Shown here in pieces: positions 55,387 through 64,000 of a stretch of 64,000 nucleotides of DNA (its first letter is position 1; every line of letters starts with the position of its first letter). A model generated the notes under the pieces. It was not told the origin of the DNA and did not search any database. It saw nothing but the letters and a program-made list of their open reading frames with translations. The stretch covers positions 248,001 through 312,000 of the forward strand of contig NZ_FQUM01000002.1 in the NCBI RefSeq assembly GCF_900129025.1, written 5' to 3'. The DNA is from Mariniphaga anaerophila (GTDB taxonomy: Bacteria > Bacteroidota > Bacteroidia > Bacteroidales > Prolixibacteraceae). Position numbers and translations under genes: made by a program.

Positions 55387-56384
55387 TGCCAAAAATTCCG
55401 TTAAAAAAAACAGACCAGTCAGGGCAAACAAAAATACAGCAACTGGTTTTTTCCATTACCGAAGCGATTGGTAATGGCACACTAAAAGACGGAGATTCTC
55501 TTCCTTCTGTAAACCAGTTGAGCCACGAAAGTGGTTTTTCGCGCGATACTGTTTTCAAAGCTTACCGGATATTAAAAAAGAGAGATATCATTGAATCGGC
55601 ACCAACCCGGGGGTATTTTGTGAAAGGCAGCTTCTTCCGGATTTTTGTGTTGCTCGACGATTTTAGCGCTTTTAAAGAACAGTTGTATAAGTCTTTCCGG
55701 GAAAACCTTCCGCAGAATTTCACTGTCGATTTGCTGTTTCATCATTACAACCCCGATGTTTTTAATCAGCTTGTACAGAACAGTCTGGGACGATACAGCG
55801 CTTATGTTGTAATGAATATCAATCATGGCGGAACGGAGCCAGTGCTGGAGAAAATTGATCCCAAAAAACTGTTTATTCTGGATATGGGCCATCCTGCGTC
55901 TGACGAGGTGAGCTACGTAATTCAGGATTTTGACTTTGCCGTGGAAAAATGCCTGGAAGAAGGTGTGGAAAAACTTCAAAAATATGAAGAATTTATTTTG
56001 GTCTACGATGAATTGGAAACACCTCACCCTTCAGATACTGTTGCTGCAGTAAAAAGGTTTTGTAAGAAAACAAAGTTGCATTTCAGAAACGTAACAAATG
56101 TCTCCGGAGCACTACTTCAAAAAGGTCAGGTTTGGTTCACCATTCGCGATTCCGACCTGGTTGAAGTGATAAAACTCAGTCGCGACCGCGGGTTTATTCT
56201 CGGGAAAGATGTTGGCGTGCTTTCCTACAACGACACGCCCATGAAACAAATTGTTGGCAACGGAATTTCGGTGATAACCACCGACTTCTCGGAGATGGGG
56301 AGCCTGGCTGCTTCTTTTGCAAAAAACAGACAAAAAATAGCGAAGGTTTTGCCAACTTCTTTAATTTTGAGGGAATCGGTTTAA
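55386..56384 (+). CDS. GntR-family regulator with sugar-binding-like domain (FucR-like)
   Basis: 332 aa, GTG start overlapping the DUF6786 stop. N-terminal GntR winged helix (about 10-85; LKDGDSLPSVNQLSHESGFSRD, VFKAYRILKKRDIIESAPTRGYFV). The rest resembles a LacI/periplasmic-binding-protein-type effector domain (FILVYDELETPHPSD, GFILGKDVGVLSYNDTPMKQI, ISVITTDFSEMG). This is the architecture of Bacteroides FucR, which responds to L-fucose. With fucI nearby, control of fucose genes is likely. Confidence 0.85.
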   Translation: MPKIPLKKTDQSGQTKIQQLVFSITEAIGNGTLKDGDSLPSVNQLSHESGFSRDTVFKAYRILKKRDIIESAPTRGYFVKGSFFRIFVLLDDFSAFKEQLYKSFRENLPQNFTVDLLFHHYNPDVFNQLVQNSLGRYSAYVVMNINHGGTEPVLEKIDPKKLFILDMGHPASDEVSYVIQDFDFAVEKCLEEGVEKLQKYEEFILVYDELETPHPSDTVAAVKRFCKKTKLHFRNVTNVSGALLQKGQVWFTIRDSDLVEVIKLSRDRGFILGKDVGVLSYNDTPMKQIVGNGISVITTDFSEMGSLAASFAKNRQKIAKVLPTSLILRESV

Positions 56385-56448
56385 ATCGTTTACAGGCATT
56401 TGTAATTATTGCTGAAGTAGACGAAACAAACCAATAAAACTATTCGCT

Positions 56449-57939
56449 ATGAAGAAATATTGGTTTTTTGCAGCACTTTTCATTTTAATAAATGGCTCAA
56501 TGCAGGCGCAACAAATGTTTCAAAACTATTCTGGTGTCGATGTGGGAAATCCGAAGCTGACCGGTAATTTTCAGTTTGATAAAAAGAATCAGCAGTTTAT
56601 TTTGGAAGGAGCCGGATACAATACCTGGTTCGAGCGGGATGAATTTTATTTTGTTTCGCAGGAAGCAGAAGGTGATTTTATCCTTTCAGCTAATCTGAAA
56701 TTTTTGGGAGAAGGAGCTGATCCTCACCGAAAAATAGGGTTGATGATTCGCAACTCGAAGAACGAAGACGCTGTTTATATGGATGGTGCAATTCATGGCG
56801 ACGGGCTTGCTTCATTGCAATACCGGACGACTAAGGGCGGAGAAACCCGGGAGATTGCCTCTGCAATAGAAGCACCGCAGTTTGTGCAGGTAGAAAGGGC
56901 AGGGAACGAGTTTATTTTCAGAGTTTCGAACAATGGCCGGCCTCTGGTGGAGGTTGGAAGAGTAACGCTGGAAATGGCATCTTCGGTTTTTGCCGGAATG
57001 TTTATCTGTTCTCACAACGAAGACGTGATTGAAAAAGCAATGTTTTGGAATGTGCGCATTGAAAAACCAGCCCAAAAGGATGTCGATGGTTACCAGTCGC
57101 CTTCTCCCAGCCGCCTCGAAATACTTAATATTGAAACCGGTAATCGCAACGTGGTTTTCGAAACAAATCAACACATTGAAGCCCCCAATTGGTCGCGCAA
57201 TGGAAATTTTCTGGTTTACAATTCGGATGGGAAATTGTACCATTTTGATTTGAAGAAGAGAGTGCCCAAAGAGATAGACACGGATTTTGCCTCTTCCAAC
57301 AATAACGACCATGGCATTTCTTTCGACGGGAAAACGATGGCGATTAGTCACCACACAGAAGAAAACGGACGCCGGCAGTCGATTATTTACACCGTTCCTC
57401 TTGAAGGAGGAATTCCCCGGCGGATTACCCCGAACGGGCCTTCTTATTGGCACGGCTGGTCGCCCGATGATAAATGGCTGGTTTATTGTGCCGAGCGAAA
57501 TGGAAATTACGATGTATACAAAATTTCGGCAGGAGGCGGAGAAGAGATTCGGCTGACCACAGCAGACGGATTGGACGATGGTCCGGAGTACTCACCTGAC
57601 GGAAAGTACATTTATTTCAATTCGGTAAGAAGCGGCAAAATGGAGATTTGGCGAATGAACCCTGACGGAACAGGGCAGGAGCAGGTGACCAATGATGCGT
57701 TTCAGAATTGGTTTGCCCACCCGTCGCCCGACGGTAAGTGGTTGATTATGATTTCCTATCTGCCGGAAGTTCCTGCGGGGTCGCATCCACACAACCAGCG
57801 CGTAATGCTTCGGTTGATGCCTGCACGCGGTGGGGATATAAAAACTGTTGCATTTCTATACGGAGGGCAGGGCACCATTAATGTGCCTTCGTGGAGTCCC
57901 GATTCCAAAAAAGTGGCGTTTGTGAGTTACACTTATTGA
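56449..57939 (+). CDS. Secreted TolB-like beta-propeller with N-terminal lectin-like domain
   Basis: 496 aa. Sec signal (about 1-20, MQAQQ). Residues 25-200 form a concanavalin-like DUF1349-type domain (GDFILSANLKFLGEGADPHRKIGLMIR). From about 220 on are WD40-like PD40 repeats of the TolB type: APNWSRNGNFLVYNSDGKLY, SWSPDDKWLVYCAERNG, EYSPDGKYIYFNSVRSG, SWSPDSKKVAFVSYTY. No catalytic residues are recognised. It may bind or recognise a glycan. It stands 64 bases after the regulator gene. Confidence 0.8.
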   Translation: MKKYWFFAALFILINGSMQAQQMFQNYSGVDVGNPKLTGNFQFDKKNQQFILEGAGYNTWFERDEFYFVSQEAEGDFILSANLKFLGEGADPHRKIGLMIRNSKNEDAVYMDGAIHGDGLASLQYRTTKGGETREIASAIEAPQFVQVERAGNEFIFRVSNNGRPLVEVGRVTLEMASSVFAGMFICSHNEDVIEKAMFWNVRIEKPAQKDVDGYQSPSPSRLEILNIETGNRNVVFETNQHIEAPNWSRNGNFLVYNSDGKLYHFDLKKRVPKEIDTDFASSNNNDHGISFDGKTMAISHHTEENGRRQSIIYTVPLEGGIPRRITPNGPSYWHGWSPDDKWLVYCAERNGNYDVYKISAGGGEEIRLTTADGLDDGPEYSPDGKYIYFNSVRSGKMEIWRMNPDGTGQEQVTNDAFQNWFAHPSPDGKWLIMISYLPEVPAGSHPHNQRVMLRLMPARGGDIKTVAFLYGGQGTINVPSWSPDSKKVAFVSYTY

Positions 57940-57966
57940 AAGTTGTGGCTATTGAAAAATTGAATC

Positions 57967-58611
57967 ATGAAGTACAATTGTGTTATTTTTGATAACGATG
58001 GCGTGCTGATAGACAGTGAAATCATTTCCAATAAAGTGATGGTTGAAATGGCAAAGGATTTGGGAGTTCTCATTGACCTGGATTATGCCATGGAACATTT
58101 TTCGGGAGAGTCGTTGAAAAGCATCATGGAATACATCGAAAAACAGGGCAGGTGTAATTTGCCCGAAGATTTTGAGAGGCATTTTCGCCAAAAAACATAT
58201 AAAGCTTTTGAAACTGATTTGGCTCCGGTTAAAGGAGTCAAAGAAATATTAGAACGACTGACTGTTCCGTTTTGTGTGGCTTCAAGTGGTCCCAGGGAGA
58301 AGATTGAGCTGAGTTTAACAGCTACCAGGCTTATTGGCTTTTTTTCCGGTCGGATTTTTAGCTCGTACGATATTGGCAGCTGGAAACCCGACCCTGAAAT
58401 CTTTTTGTATGCGGCACGTGAGATGGGTTTTAAACCGCACGAATGTGTGGTAATAGAAGATAGCATTGCCGGGGTAAAAGCAGCCAAAAATGGCGGATTC
58501 AATGTTTTCGCCTTTGCAAAAGAAAACAACCGGCGCGAGTTTGAAAAGTTGGAAGCAACAACATTTTTCAGCATGGAAAAACTTGCCATGCTGCTGCATT
58601 TGAATTCCTAA
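57967..58611 (+). CDS. HAD-family sugar-phosphatase / phosphoglucomutase-like protein
   Basis: 214 aa. Motif I FDNDGVLIDSE with D9 and D11, motif II VASSGPREK, motif III lysine in GSWKPDPEIFLYAAREMG, motif IV VIEDSIAGVKAAKNGGF. These place it among beta-phosphoglucomutase-like sugar phosphatases. A role on phosphorylated sugars from the neighbouring fucose set is plausible. It converges with the gene at 58613 with a single base between stops. Confidence 0.85.
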   Translation: MKYNCVIFDNDGVLIDSEIISNKVMVEMAKDLGVLIDLDYAMEHFSGESLKSIMEYIEKQGRCNLPEDFERHFRQKTYKAFETDLAPVKGVKEILERLTVPFCVASSGPREKIELSLTATRLIGFFSGRIFSSYDIGSWKPDPEIFLYAAREMGFKPHECVVIEDSIAGVKAAKNGGFNVFAFAKENNRREFEKLEATTFFSMEKLAMLLHLNS

Positions 58612-58612
58612 A

Positions 58613-59257
58613 TTACTGTTTTTTCTTCTTCTTTGCTTTGCTAAATCCAATGGCTATTAAAATGTAAAAAATACCATTGATTAGTGTAAAGAAACTGATT
58701 GTTCGAATAGAAAACTCCCGCGAAAATCCTAAAATCACATTGTAAAGAATATAGAAGAAAAAGTTGCTGGAATAATTAATAAGTATGGCCGAATTTAGCC
58801 ACACCACAGGTTCTTCATGGAGTTTCTTTATTTTTCCTTCCACCATTATTTTTGAGAACAGCAGTACCGAAAACGTAACCAGCAGCGTTGCTACAAAAGC
58901 TCCCGAAATACTTGGAAACGAGTGTGGACTTTGTAAAAAAAGAAAATTGAGAATAACTATGCTTTCGACAAAAACAATGAGCCCGATAGTTATTCCTTTT
59001 TTTATGAAAGTACCCAGTTCATACAGGTAAAATAAGCCCGTAAACAGGCAGGCGCCTGCAATGTATATATGTCCCACCGGCATTGTGTTTTTAATATCGA
59101 AAAAGTAAATGCCTACTTTTGAAGCTACTTCTGTGAGGGTTCCGAAAACTACAAAGAGGAAAAAAACCTTTAGCGACTTGTCAAATTTTCGATAATATAA
59201 ACTGCCAATAAGAAGCGGAACAAAATTAACCAGCCAGATGTGTTTAATCAGAAACAT
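58613..59257 (-). CDS. Unknown polytopic membrane protein
   Basis: 214 aa from the ATG at 59257, which overlaps the end of the upstream gene and begins MFLIKHIWLVNFVPLL; an earlier start at 59320 lies deep in that gene and adds a soluble leader. Six to seven hydrophobic helices. The C-terminus is lysine-rich (SKAKKKKKQ). Not recognised. Confidence 0.6.
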   Translation of the reverse strand: MFLIKHIWLVNFVPLLIGSLYYRKFDKSLKVFFLFVVFGTLTEVASKVGIYFFDIKNTMPVGHIYIAGACLFTGLFYLYELGTFIKKGITIGLIVFVESIVILNFLFLQSPHSFPSISGAFVATLLVTFSVLLFSKIMVEGKIKKLHEEPVVWLNSAILINYSSNFFFYILYNVILGFSREFSIRTISFFTLINGIFYILIAIGFSKAKKKKKQ

Positions 59258-59903
59258 TTTTTTCGGAACTGTAAATGCTTGATTCGTCACAAATAGGTGG
59301 GCACGGAGCGCTAAAATCAAAAACCATAGTTTGTTGGTTAGCAGCTCGTTCTTCCTCTACGGTGGGGTAAACCATTGCATTCATTGTTTTGGAAATGCCG
59401 AAACTAATTTGCGCTTCCTCTTTATTCTGCATGGTAAAAATTTCGTGCAGTTCGTATTTACTGAGCAGGTAAGCTTTGGGATAGATAAATTTTCTGAATC
59501 TGGCCCATTCATTTTGTTCGTCAAGCTCCCCTGAACGCCATTTTTGGTAACGTTTTATATTGTCAATAACAGTTTTTGTTTCAACGGATTTATTCTGATT
59601 TTCTTTTTGAAGTTTGAAAACCGGATTTTCATAATCTCTGAATACTTCTCCGCTGCCCATCAAAAAAGCTGAAACCGCGTATGCACATAAAACAAATTTA
59701 CTGCCTTCTTTTTCCGGTTCGAGACCAAGGTAAACTCTGATTCTGTTTTCGTTTTCCCCGGTAAGAATTTTATAGGTTTCTTTCTGCAGCACAATCGGCG
59801 GAACCATCAGGTTAAAGGTGAGTTTTTCTTCTTCACCCATGTTTAAAACCCAGTTTTCTGCTTGCACCGGGGGAATCTGGTCTCGTTTTAAGTTTGAATT
59901 CAT
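59244..59903 (-). CDS. Unknown soluble protein, about 219 aa
   Basis: The ATG at 59903 gives 219 aa (MNSNLKRDQIPPV); a longer frame starts at 59945. No signal or membrane segment. It has a conserved-looking core (RVYLGLEPEKEGSKFVLCAY, RYQKWRSGELDEQNEWARFR) and a cysteine-containing end (FSAPCPPICDESS). No family is recognised. It overlaps the membrane-protein gene by 14 bases, so the two are likely co-expressed. Confidence 0.55.
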   Translation of the reverse strand: MNSNLKRDQIPPVQAENWVLNMGEEEKLTFNLMVPPIVLQKETYKILTGENENRIRVYLGLEPEKEGSKFVLCAYAVSAFLMGSGEVFRDYENPVFKLQKENQNKSVETKTVIDNIKRYQKWRSGELDEQNEWARFRKFIYPKAYLLSKYELHEIFTMQNKEEAQISFGISKTMNAMVYPTVEEERAANQQTMVFDFSAPCPPICDESSIYSSEKNVSD

Positions 59904-59945
59904 GCTTGTAATATATGTATCGTTTGGAATTATAAAAATAAGCAA

Positions 59946-60350
59946 ATTTGGCTTAACGTAGCTAGTTTCAGGCTTTTTATTTTTTGCAGCCTGCCTTCAC
60001 CTTCGGATCGGTTGTCTGCTTTCATCTTTTTTATTCGTTATAATATCGAATTCTGTTGTGCACAAAAAAATCAGTGCGGTATTAAAACATGCGTGTTAAA
60101 TGTTTTGAATTCGGCACGGCAATAATACTTGTGAAATTTGTGCGGGTATGAAAGATAATAAATTGTTAGATGTCGATTTCATTTGTTTAAATATTAGATA
60201 TATAGCTTCTATTTTATCGTTTTTTCTGAACACCAAACTGCTGTCTTCAAAATTGTAAAGTGTTTGCCAAGTCGAGGAAGTGCGAAGGTTGCTTGTAAAA
60301 ATAGACTGACTATCAATCGGTTTAATTTTTTATTTTTCATTATTTCTCTA
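59946..60350. other. Intergenic region between divergent units
   Basis: About 400 AT-rich bases without a supported gene, between a minus-strand pair and ruvX. It must hold promoters for both sides; only the ruvX-side -7 box at 60351-60358 is clear. No structured RNA was recognised. Confidence 0.4.
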
Positions 60351-60358
60351 TAATTTTG
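60351..60358 (+). promoter_or_regulatory. Bacteroidota-type -7 box for ruvX
   Basis: TAATTTTG matches TAnnTTTG exactly, 21 bases before the ruvX GTG. No TTTG -33 element is seen at the usual distance; T-rich sequence lies there instead. Confidence 0.5.
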
Positions 60359-60378
60359 CCCCCCGAAAGAAATTTAGC

Positions 60379-60801
60379 GTGGGAAGAATTTTAGCGATTG
60401 ATTATGGACGAAAGCGAGTAGGATTGGCAGTTTCTGATCCTCAGCAGATTATTGCCAATAAGCTGGCAACTGTTGCAACGCACACAATTTGGGATTTTCT
60501 TCAGACTTATTTTAAAAACGAAAAGGTAGATGAAGTGGTGATAGGTTATCCGTTGCAAATGAACAACACTGCCTCGGAAGCTGTTGTCTACATCAATCCG
60601 TTTATCAAAAAGTTTAAACAAAAATATCCTGAAATTCCGCTCGAAATGGCAGACGAAAGGTTTACTTCGAAACTGGCATTTCAGACTATGATTGATGGAG
60701 GTGTAAAAAAAGCGGGGCGAAGGAACAAAGCAATGGTGGATGCCATTAGTGCAACCATTATTTTGCAAAGTTATATGGAACAAAAACGCAACAGAATGTA
60801 G
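60379..60801 (+). CDS. ruvX: Putative pre-16S rRNA nuclease / Holliday-junction resolvase-like protein
   Basis: 140 aa, GTG start. YqgF/RuvX fold with ILAIDYGRKRVGLAVSDP (4-21), VVIGYPLQMNN and MADERFTSKLA. RuvX acts in 16S rRNA maturation; a resolvase role is proposed. It is followed by def 54 bases downstream. Confidence 0.92.
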   Translation: MGRILAIDYGRKRVGLAVSDPQQIIANKLATVATHTIWDFLQTYFKNEKVDEVVIGYPLQMNNTASEAVVYINPFIKKFKQKYPEIPLEMADERFTSKLAFQTMIDGGVKKAGRRNKAMVDAISATIILQSYMEQKRNRM

Positions 60802-60855
60802 AAGCTGTTTAATTGTATTTTTGTTTTTGGGCGAATAAAAGAATAGATAATAGAT

Positions 60856-61413
60856 ATGAAATATCCGGTGACTGTGTACGGCGATCCGTTGTTGCGGAAA
60901 AAAGCCAAATCAATAGATAAAGACCATGAGGGCCTGAGTGAGATTATTGAAAATATGTGGGAAACCATGTACTATTCAGATGGGGTTGGACTTGCAGCCC
61001 CGCAAGTCGGAATGTCCATCAGACTTTTCGTTGTTGATGCTTCTTCTGGCGCCGACGAAGAACCTGAATTAAAAGACTTTAAAAAGGTTTTTATTAACCC
61101 CGAAATAATTGAAACCTTTGGCGAAGAGTGGGAAATGAACGAAGGTTGTCTTAGCCTCCCGGATATAAGAGAAAATGTAAGCCGTGCAGATGTTGTGAGA
61201 ATAAAATACCAGGACGAAAACTTTGAACATCACGAAGAGGAATTCAAAGGCTATGCCGGGCGTATTATTCAGCACGAATATGATCATTTGGAAGGTGTGC
61301 TTTTTATTGATTATTTGTCGCCGCTAAGAAAAAGATTATTAAAAAGTAAGCTTCGGAATATCGCAACCGGAAAAGTAAAAACACATTACCGTATCAACGT
61401 TCCCGTAAAATAG
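60856..61413 (+). CDS. def: Peptide deformylase
   Basis: 185 aa. All three active-site motifs are present: GVGLAAPQVG, EGCLSLP (metal cysteine) and QHEYDHLEG (two metal histidines and the catalytic glutamate). Removes the formyl group from nascent proteins. Length is typical. Confidence 0.97.
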   Translation: MKYPVTVYGDPLLRKKAKSIDKDHEGLSEIIENMWETMYYSDGVGLAAPQVGMSIRLFVVDASSGADEEPELKDFKKVFINPEIIETFGEEWEMNEGCLSLPDIRENVSRADVVRIKYQDENFEHHEEEFKGYAGRIIQHEYDHLEGVLFIDYLSPLRKRLLKSKLRNIATGKVKTHYRINVPVK

Positions 61414-61456
61414 GTGTAACCTTTCATCTGCTTTTCCGTTCATACAAGTCTAACCG

Positions 61457-61479
61457 GGCGTAAATAAGCGTTTTACGCC
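61457..61479 (+). other. Hairpin in the def-comEC gap
   Basis: GGCGTAAA (61457-61464) pairs with TTTACGCC (61472-61479) around a seven-base loop. It is 18 bases upstream of the comEC-like start and has no U-run, so it may shape translation or mRNA ends rather than terminate. Confidence 0.4.
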
Positions 61480-61497
61480 TCCAAAGCACGGGAAAGT

Positions 61498-63522
61498 TTG
61501 ACGAAAATAGTTCAGAAAATACCCTTTTTGAGGCTGGTAACAGCTTTGTCTCTGGGGATTGTTTTGGGGAAATTTCTCCCGGAAATGCCTGTTGTTTTAA
61601 TTATATTATTGATTATTCTGACAACAGTTGCATTTCTGGTTAATCGTAAAATCAGTTTTCGGGTCAATTCTTTTTTTGGGATGTTGATCCATTTGATTTT
61701 TGTTGGTATCGGCATAACGGTTTTTACGGTGTATAACCAAAAACCTGTTTTTTATAACCGGGGAGTTTTTTATGCTGAAATACTGGAAATTCTCCAAGAA
61801 AAACCAAACTCTTACCAATCGGTACTCAGTGTTCGTGCGGTAAAGAATGGCAAGTCAGTAGTTGAAACCGACGAAAAGGTGATGGCGTATTTCGGGAAAA
61901 ACGAAAACGCGCAAAAGCTGGAGCCTGGTGAAACGATTCTCTTTCGTAAAATTCCTCAGTTAATAAAAAACAGAGGCAATCCTTTTGAGTTTGATTACCA
62001 GGGTTATTTAGCCGGAAGGAAAATTTACCGCCAGGTTTATCTTCCCGATGAAAGTTGGGAAAAGACAGACCGTAGAGCAAAATTTGCTTTTTCTGTTTTG
62101 GCAGAAAGAACGCGTTTGTACTTTCTGAGAGTATATGAGAAATATGATTTTGGAGAGGATGAGTTGCATGTTCTTTCGGCGCTGACGTTGGGATACAAGC
62201 GGGGCTTGGATCCTGAAATAAAGCGAATTTTTTCATCGGCCGGGGCAATGCATGTTTTGGCTGTGTCTGGCTTGCATGTAGGGATTGTATTTTTGGTTCT
62301 TTCGTTTTTACTTCGTTTCCTGACATTACACAAAACCGGACGTGTAATTTATGTTTTTATTGTTATTCTGGCGCTTTGGTGTTTTGCGTTTATCACCGGG
62401 TTATCACCTTCGGTACAGCGGGCGGCTACCATGTTTTCTTTTGTTGTTGTGGGCGAAAATATCAAGCGGCAATCGAGTATTTACAATACGCTCGCTTCTT
62501 CGGCTTTCTTTCTGTTGTTGCTGAACCCGAATAATTTGTTCGAAGCAGGGTTTCAACTCTCTTATGCTGCGGTTTTCGGAATTGTTTTTTTGCAGCCAAA
62601 GTTGGTTCAGCTATTTCATTTTAAAGAGAAAGTTTTTCAATATGGTTGGGAATTGCTTACTGTTTCTGTTGCTGCCCAGGTAGCCACGTTTCCGCTAACT
62701 GCGTTTTATTTTGGGCAGTTCCCGTCTTACTTTTGGTTGACAAATTTAGTGGTAATTCCTGCGGTTATGTTTCTTATTCCGTTGGGTCTGACATTACTCA
62801 TTTTTCATTGGGTGCCTGTGCTTTCTGAACTTTTGGCAGGTGTGGCCGGTTGCACAGTAAATACTGTTATTCGGTTTTTACGCCTTGTTGAAGAAATGCC
62901 ATGGTCGGTTGCTGAATTTTCGATGTCTGTTTCGGGCGTGGTGATTTTAACTGCAGCGTTGTTTGCCCTTTCCTTTTTTATGGAAACGAAGCTGAAAAAA
63001 TATTTTAAATTAACACTTCTGATCTTCGCTGTGTTTGCAGCCTTTTCATTCATCGCCGGGGTAACCGGTTTTACCCGAAAAGAAATAATCGTTTACAACC
63101 AGCCAGACTTTGCGTTGGCTCATTTTATTAATGGTAAAAAAAATTATGTTGTTTCTGACCGGGAATTAAATGAAGCGACATTTGCTCTGAATTTAATACA
63201 GAATACAGTACAAAAAATGAGGCTGGAAGAACCTGTATTTTTGGTTTCAATAGATAATTTTCACGACAGTTTTTTCTATCTGAAAAACGGGAGGATAGTG
63301 TTTAACGGAAAGGTTATTGCATTTAAGGTTGCACCTGGCAGTTTCCCTGAAACGGCTTCGCCTGAAATCGCAATAGATTCTGATTTTAACGGGGTCGCAG
63401 GACGCCGGGGAAAAGCGGCAGGAGTAATAGTTTCGTCGGAACGTTATTCTGAAAACCACATGGCCGAAGATTTCAATGTTTTTTATCTTAACAAAGAAGG
63501 CGCATTTCGTAAAAAATGGTAA
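61498..63522 (+). CDS. comEC: ComEC/Rec2-family membrane protein
   Basis: 674 aa, TTG start. An N-terminal DUF4131-like part with two to three helices is followed by an OB-like segment, then the Competence domain (about 220-500; LGYKRGLDPEIKRIFSSAGAMHVLAVSGLHVG split over residues 233-265, FITGLSPSVQRAATMFSFV). ComEC forms the DNA channel in natural transformation. The metallo-beta-lactamase domain of some relatives is absent; the C-terminal 150 residues are a small soluble domain. Bacteroidota often carry this short form. Confidence 0.9.
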   Translation: MTKIVQKIPFLRLVTALSLGIVLGKFLPEMPVVLIILLIILTTVAFLVNRKISFRVNSFFGMLIHLIFVGIGITVFTVYNQKPVFYNRGVFYAEILEILQEKPNSYQSVLSVRAVKNGKSVVETDEKVMAYFGKNENAQKLEPGETILFRKIPQLIKNRGNPFEFDYQGYLAGRKIYRQVYLPDESWEKTDRRAKFAFSVLAERTRLYFLRVYEKYDFGEDELHVLSALTLGYKRGLDPEIKRIFSSAGAMHVLAVSGLHVGIVFLVLSFLLRFLTLHKTGRVIYVFIVILALWCFAFITGLSPSVQRAATMFSFVVVGENIKRQSSIYNTLASSAFFLLLLNPNNLFEAGFQLSYAAVFGIVFLQPKLVQLFHFKEKVFQYGWELLTVSVAAQVATFPLTAFYFGQFPSYFWLTNLVVIPAVMFLIPLGLTLLIFHWVPVLSELLAGVAGCTVNTVIRFLRLVEEMPWSVAEFSMSVSGVVILTAALFALSFFMETKLKKYFKLTLLIFAVFAAFSFIAGVTGFTRKEIIVYNQPDFALAHFINGKKNYVVSDRELNEATFALNLIQNTVQKMRLEEPVFLVSIDNFHDSFFYLKNGRIVFNGKVIAFKVAPGSFPETASPEIAIDSDFNGVAGRRGKAAGVIVSSERYSENHMAEDFNVFYLNKEGAFRKKW

Positions 63523-63639
63523 TTTTAGTTAATCGGAATTTTAGAAACGTTCCAATTTGGATGAAAATGGATGATTAGTGCTGGAAATCGGGTTGGAATA
63601 CCTTACTTTGCACACGTTTTAAAAATTAATTGGAGAGAA

Positions 63640-64000
63640 ATGAAAGTTGTAATCGCCGGGGCAGGAGAAGTTGGAACCCATTTGGCTCGTATGTTGAGTA
63701 GTGAGAACCATGATATAGTGCTACTTGACGATTCACCTGAAAAACTCGCAAAAATTAGTGGAGAGGTAGATTTGCTGACGGTTACCGGTTCTGCTCATTC
63801 TTTTCAGGATTTGAAAAAAACCGGACTGGCAAAAGCGGATCTGTTTATTGCTGTTACTCCATTCGAAGAAAGAAATGTTCTGGCGTGTGCCATGGCTTCT
63901 TATTTGGGGGTAGGACGCACAATCGCCCGTATTAATAATTCAGAGTACCTGCAACCAAGCTATCGGGCAAAATTGAATAACATGGGAATCCATGAGCTTA
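63640..64000 (+). CDS. trkA: Trk potassium transporter NAD-binding protein, 3' end outside window
   Basis: The first 120 codons from the ATG at 63640, preceded by GGAGAGAA. It opens MKVVIAGAGEVGTHLARML, a GxGxxG NAD-binding fold, and continues DDSPEKLAKIS, TVTGSAHSFQDL and FIAVTPFEERNVLACAMAS, all TrkA N-domain signatures. TrkA gates TrkH potassium uptake. Truncated only by the window edge. Confidence 0.93.
   Translation, partial: MKVVIAGAGEVGTHLARMLSSENHDIVLLDDSPEKLAKISGEVDLLTVTGSAHSFQDLKKTGLAKADLFIAVTPFEERNVLACAMASYLGVGRTIARINNSEYLQPSYRAKLNNMGIHEL

Noticed and set aside
62037-62333. 98-codon minus-strand frame inside the comEC-like gene
   Set aside because: Antisense to a strongly supported membrane-protein gene; composition reflects the complement of that gene.

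Overview
The window looks like a chromosomal segment of a Bacteroidota bacterium. The evidence is SusC/SusD-type and other TonB-dependent receptors with carboxypeptidase-regulatory N-terminal domains, ECF sigma/FecR pairs, Bacteroidota-type -7 promoter boxes (TAnnTTTG) and weak Shine-Dalgarno signals. The mix of sulfatases, a xenosiderophore locus and flavoenzymes would suit an anaerobic or facultative marine or sediment member of the Bacteroidales/Marinilabiliales, but that placement is inference. I saw no phage, transposase, CRISPR array, rRNA or tRNA.

Layout. (1) 1-1237 (+): the end of a NosR-like FMN-binding membrane protein overlapped by a 34-codon membrane peptide. (2) 1260-7358 (-): a TonB-dependent receptor, a secreted purple-acid-phosphatase-like enzyme and a beta-helix protein, separated by hairpins. 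(3) 8491-16537 (-): an iron operon resembling Bacteroides XusABC (receptor, DUF4374 lipoprotein, PepSY reductase), with an added IroE/Fes-like esterase, a small lipoprotein, and a reductase fused to flavodoxin and FNR-type modules. A palindrome overlaps the predicted start of transcription. (4) 16966-21959 (+): YHS protein, rhodanese-thioredoxin fusion, DoxX-like protein, a membrane protein, a membrane-anchored ATP-grasp enzyme, DinB and NRDE/TANGO2 proteins. (5) 22016-26953 (-): a TPP riboswitch with terminator ahead of a methyltransferase and thiM-thiE-thiL-thiD-tenA, a salvage-only thiamin set. (6) 27165-28394 (-): two envelope lipoproteins.

(7) 28859-51933 (-) is the most unusual region. 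It reads sigma factor, FecR anti-sigma, SusC (with STN signalling domain), SusD, a terminator hairpin, then sulfatase, flavoprotein, tandem-flavoprotein, sulfatase, CstA transporter, two paralogous flavoproteins and a second tandem-flavoprotein. It has the regulation and import of a polysaccharide-utilisation locus but no recognisable glycoside hydrolase or lyase. Instead it carries five exported FAD_oxidored-type flavoproteins (seven FAD-binding domains in all) and two sulfatases. Divergent from it lies fucI (L-fucose isomerase), then a DUF6786 lipoprotein, a GntR/FucR-like regulator, a secreted beta-propeller protein and a HAD phosphatase. The simplest reading is a locus for a sulfated, probably fucose-containing glycan or glycoside attacked by desulfation and oxidation. 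The chemistry is not known from sequence.

(8) 58613-64000: two unknown proteins (-), then housekeeping genes (+): ruvX, def, comEC-like and the start of trkA.
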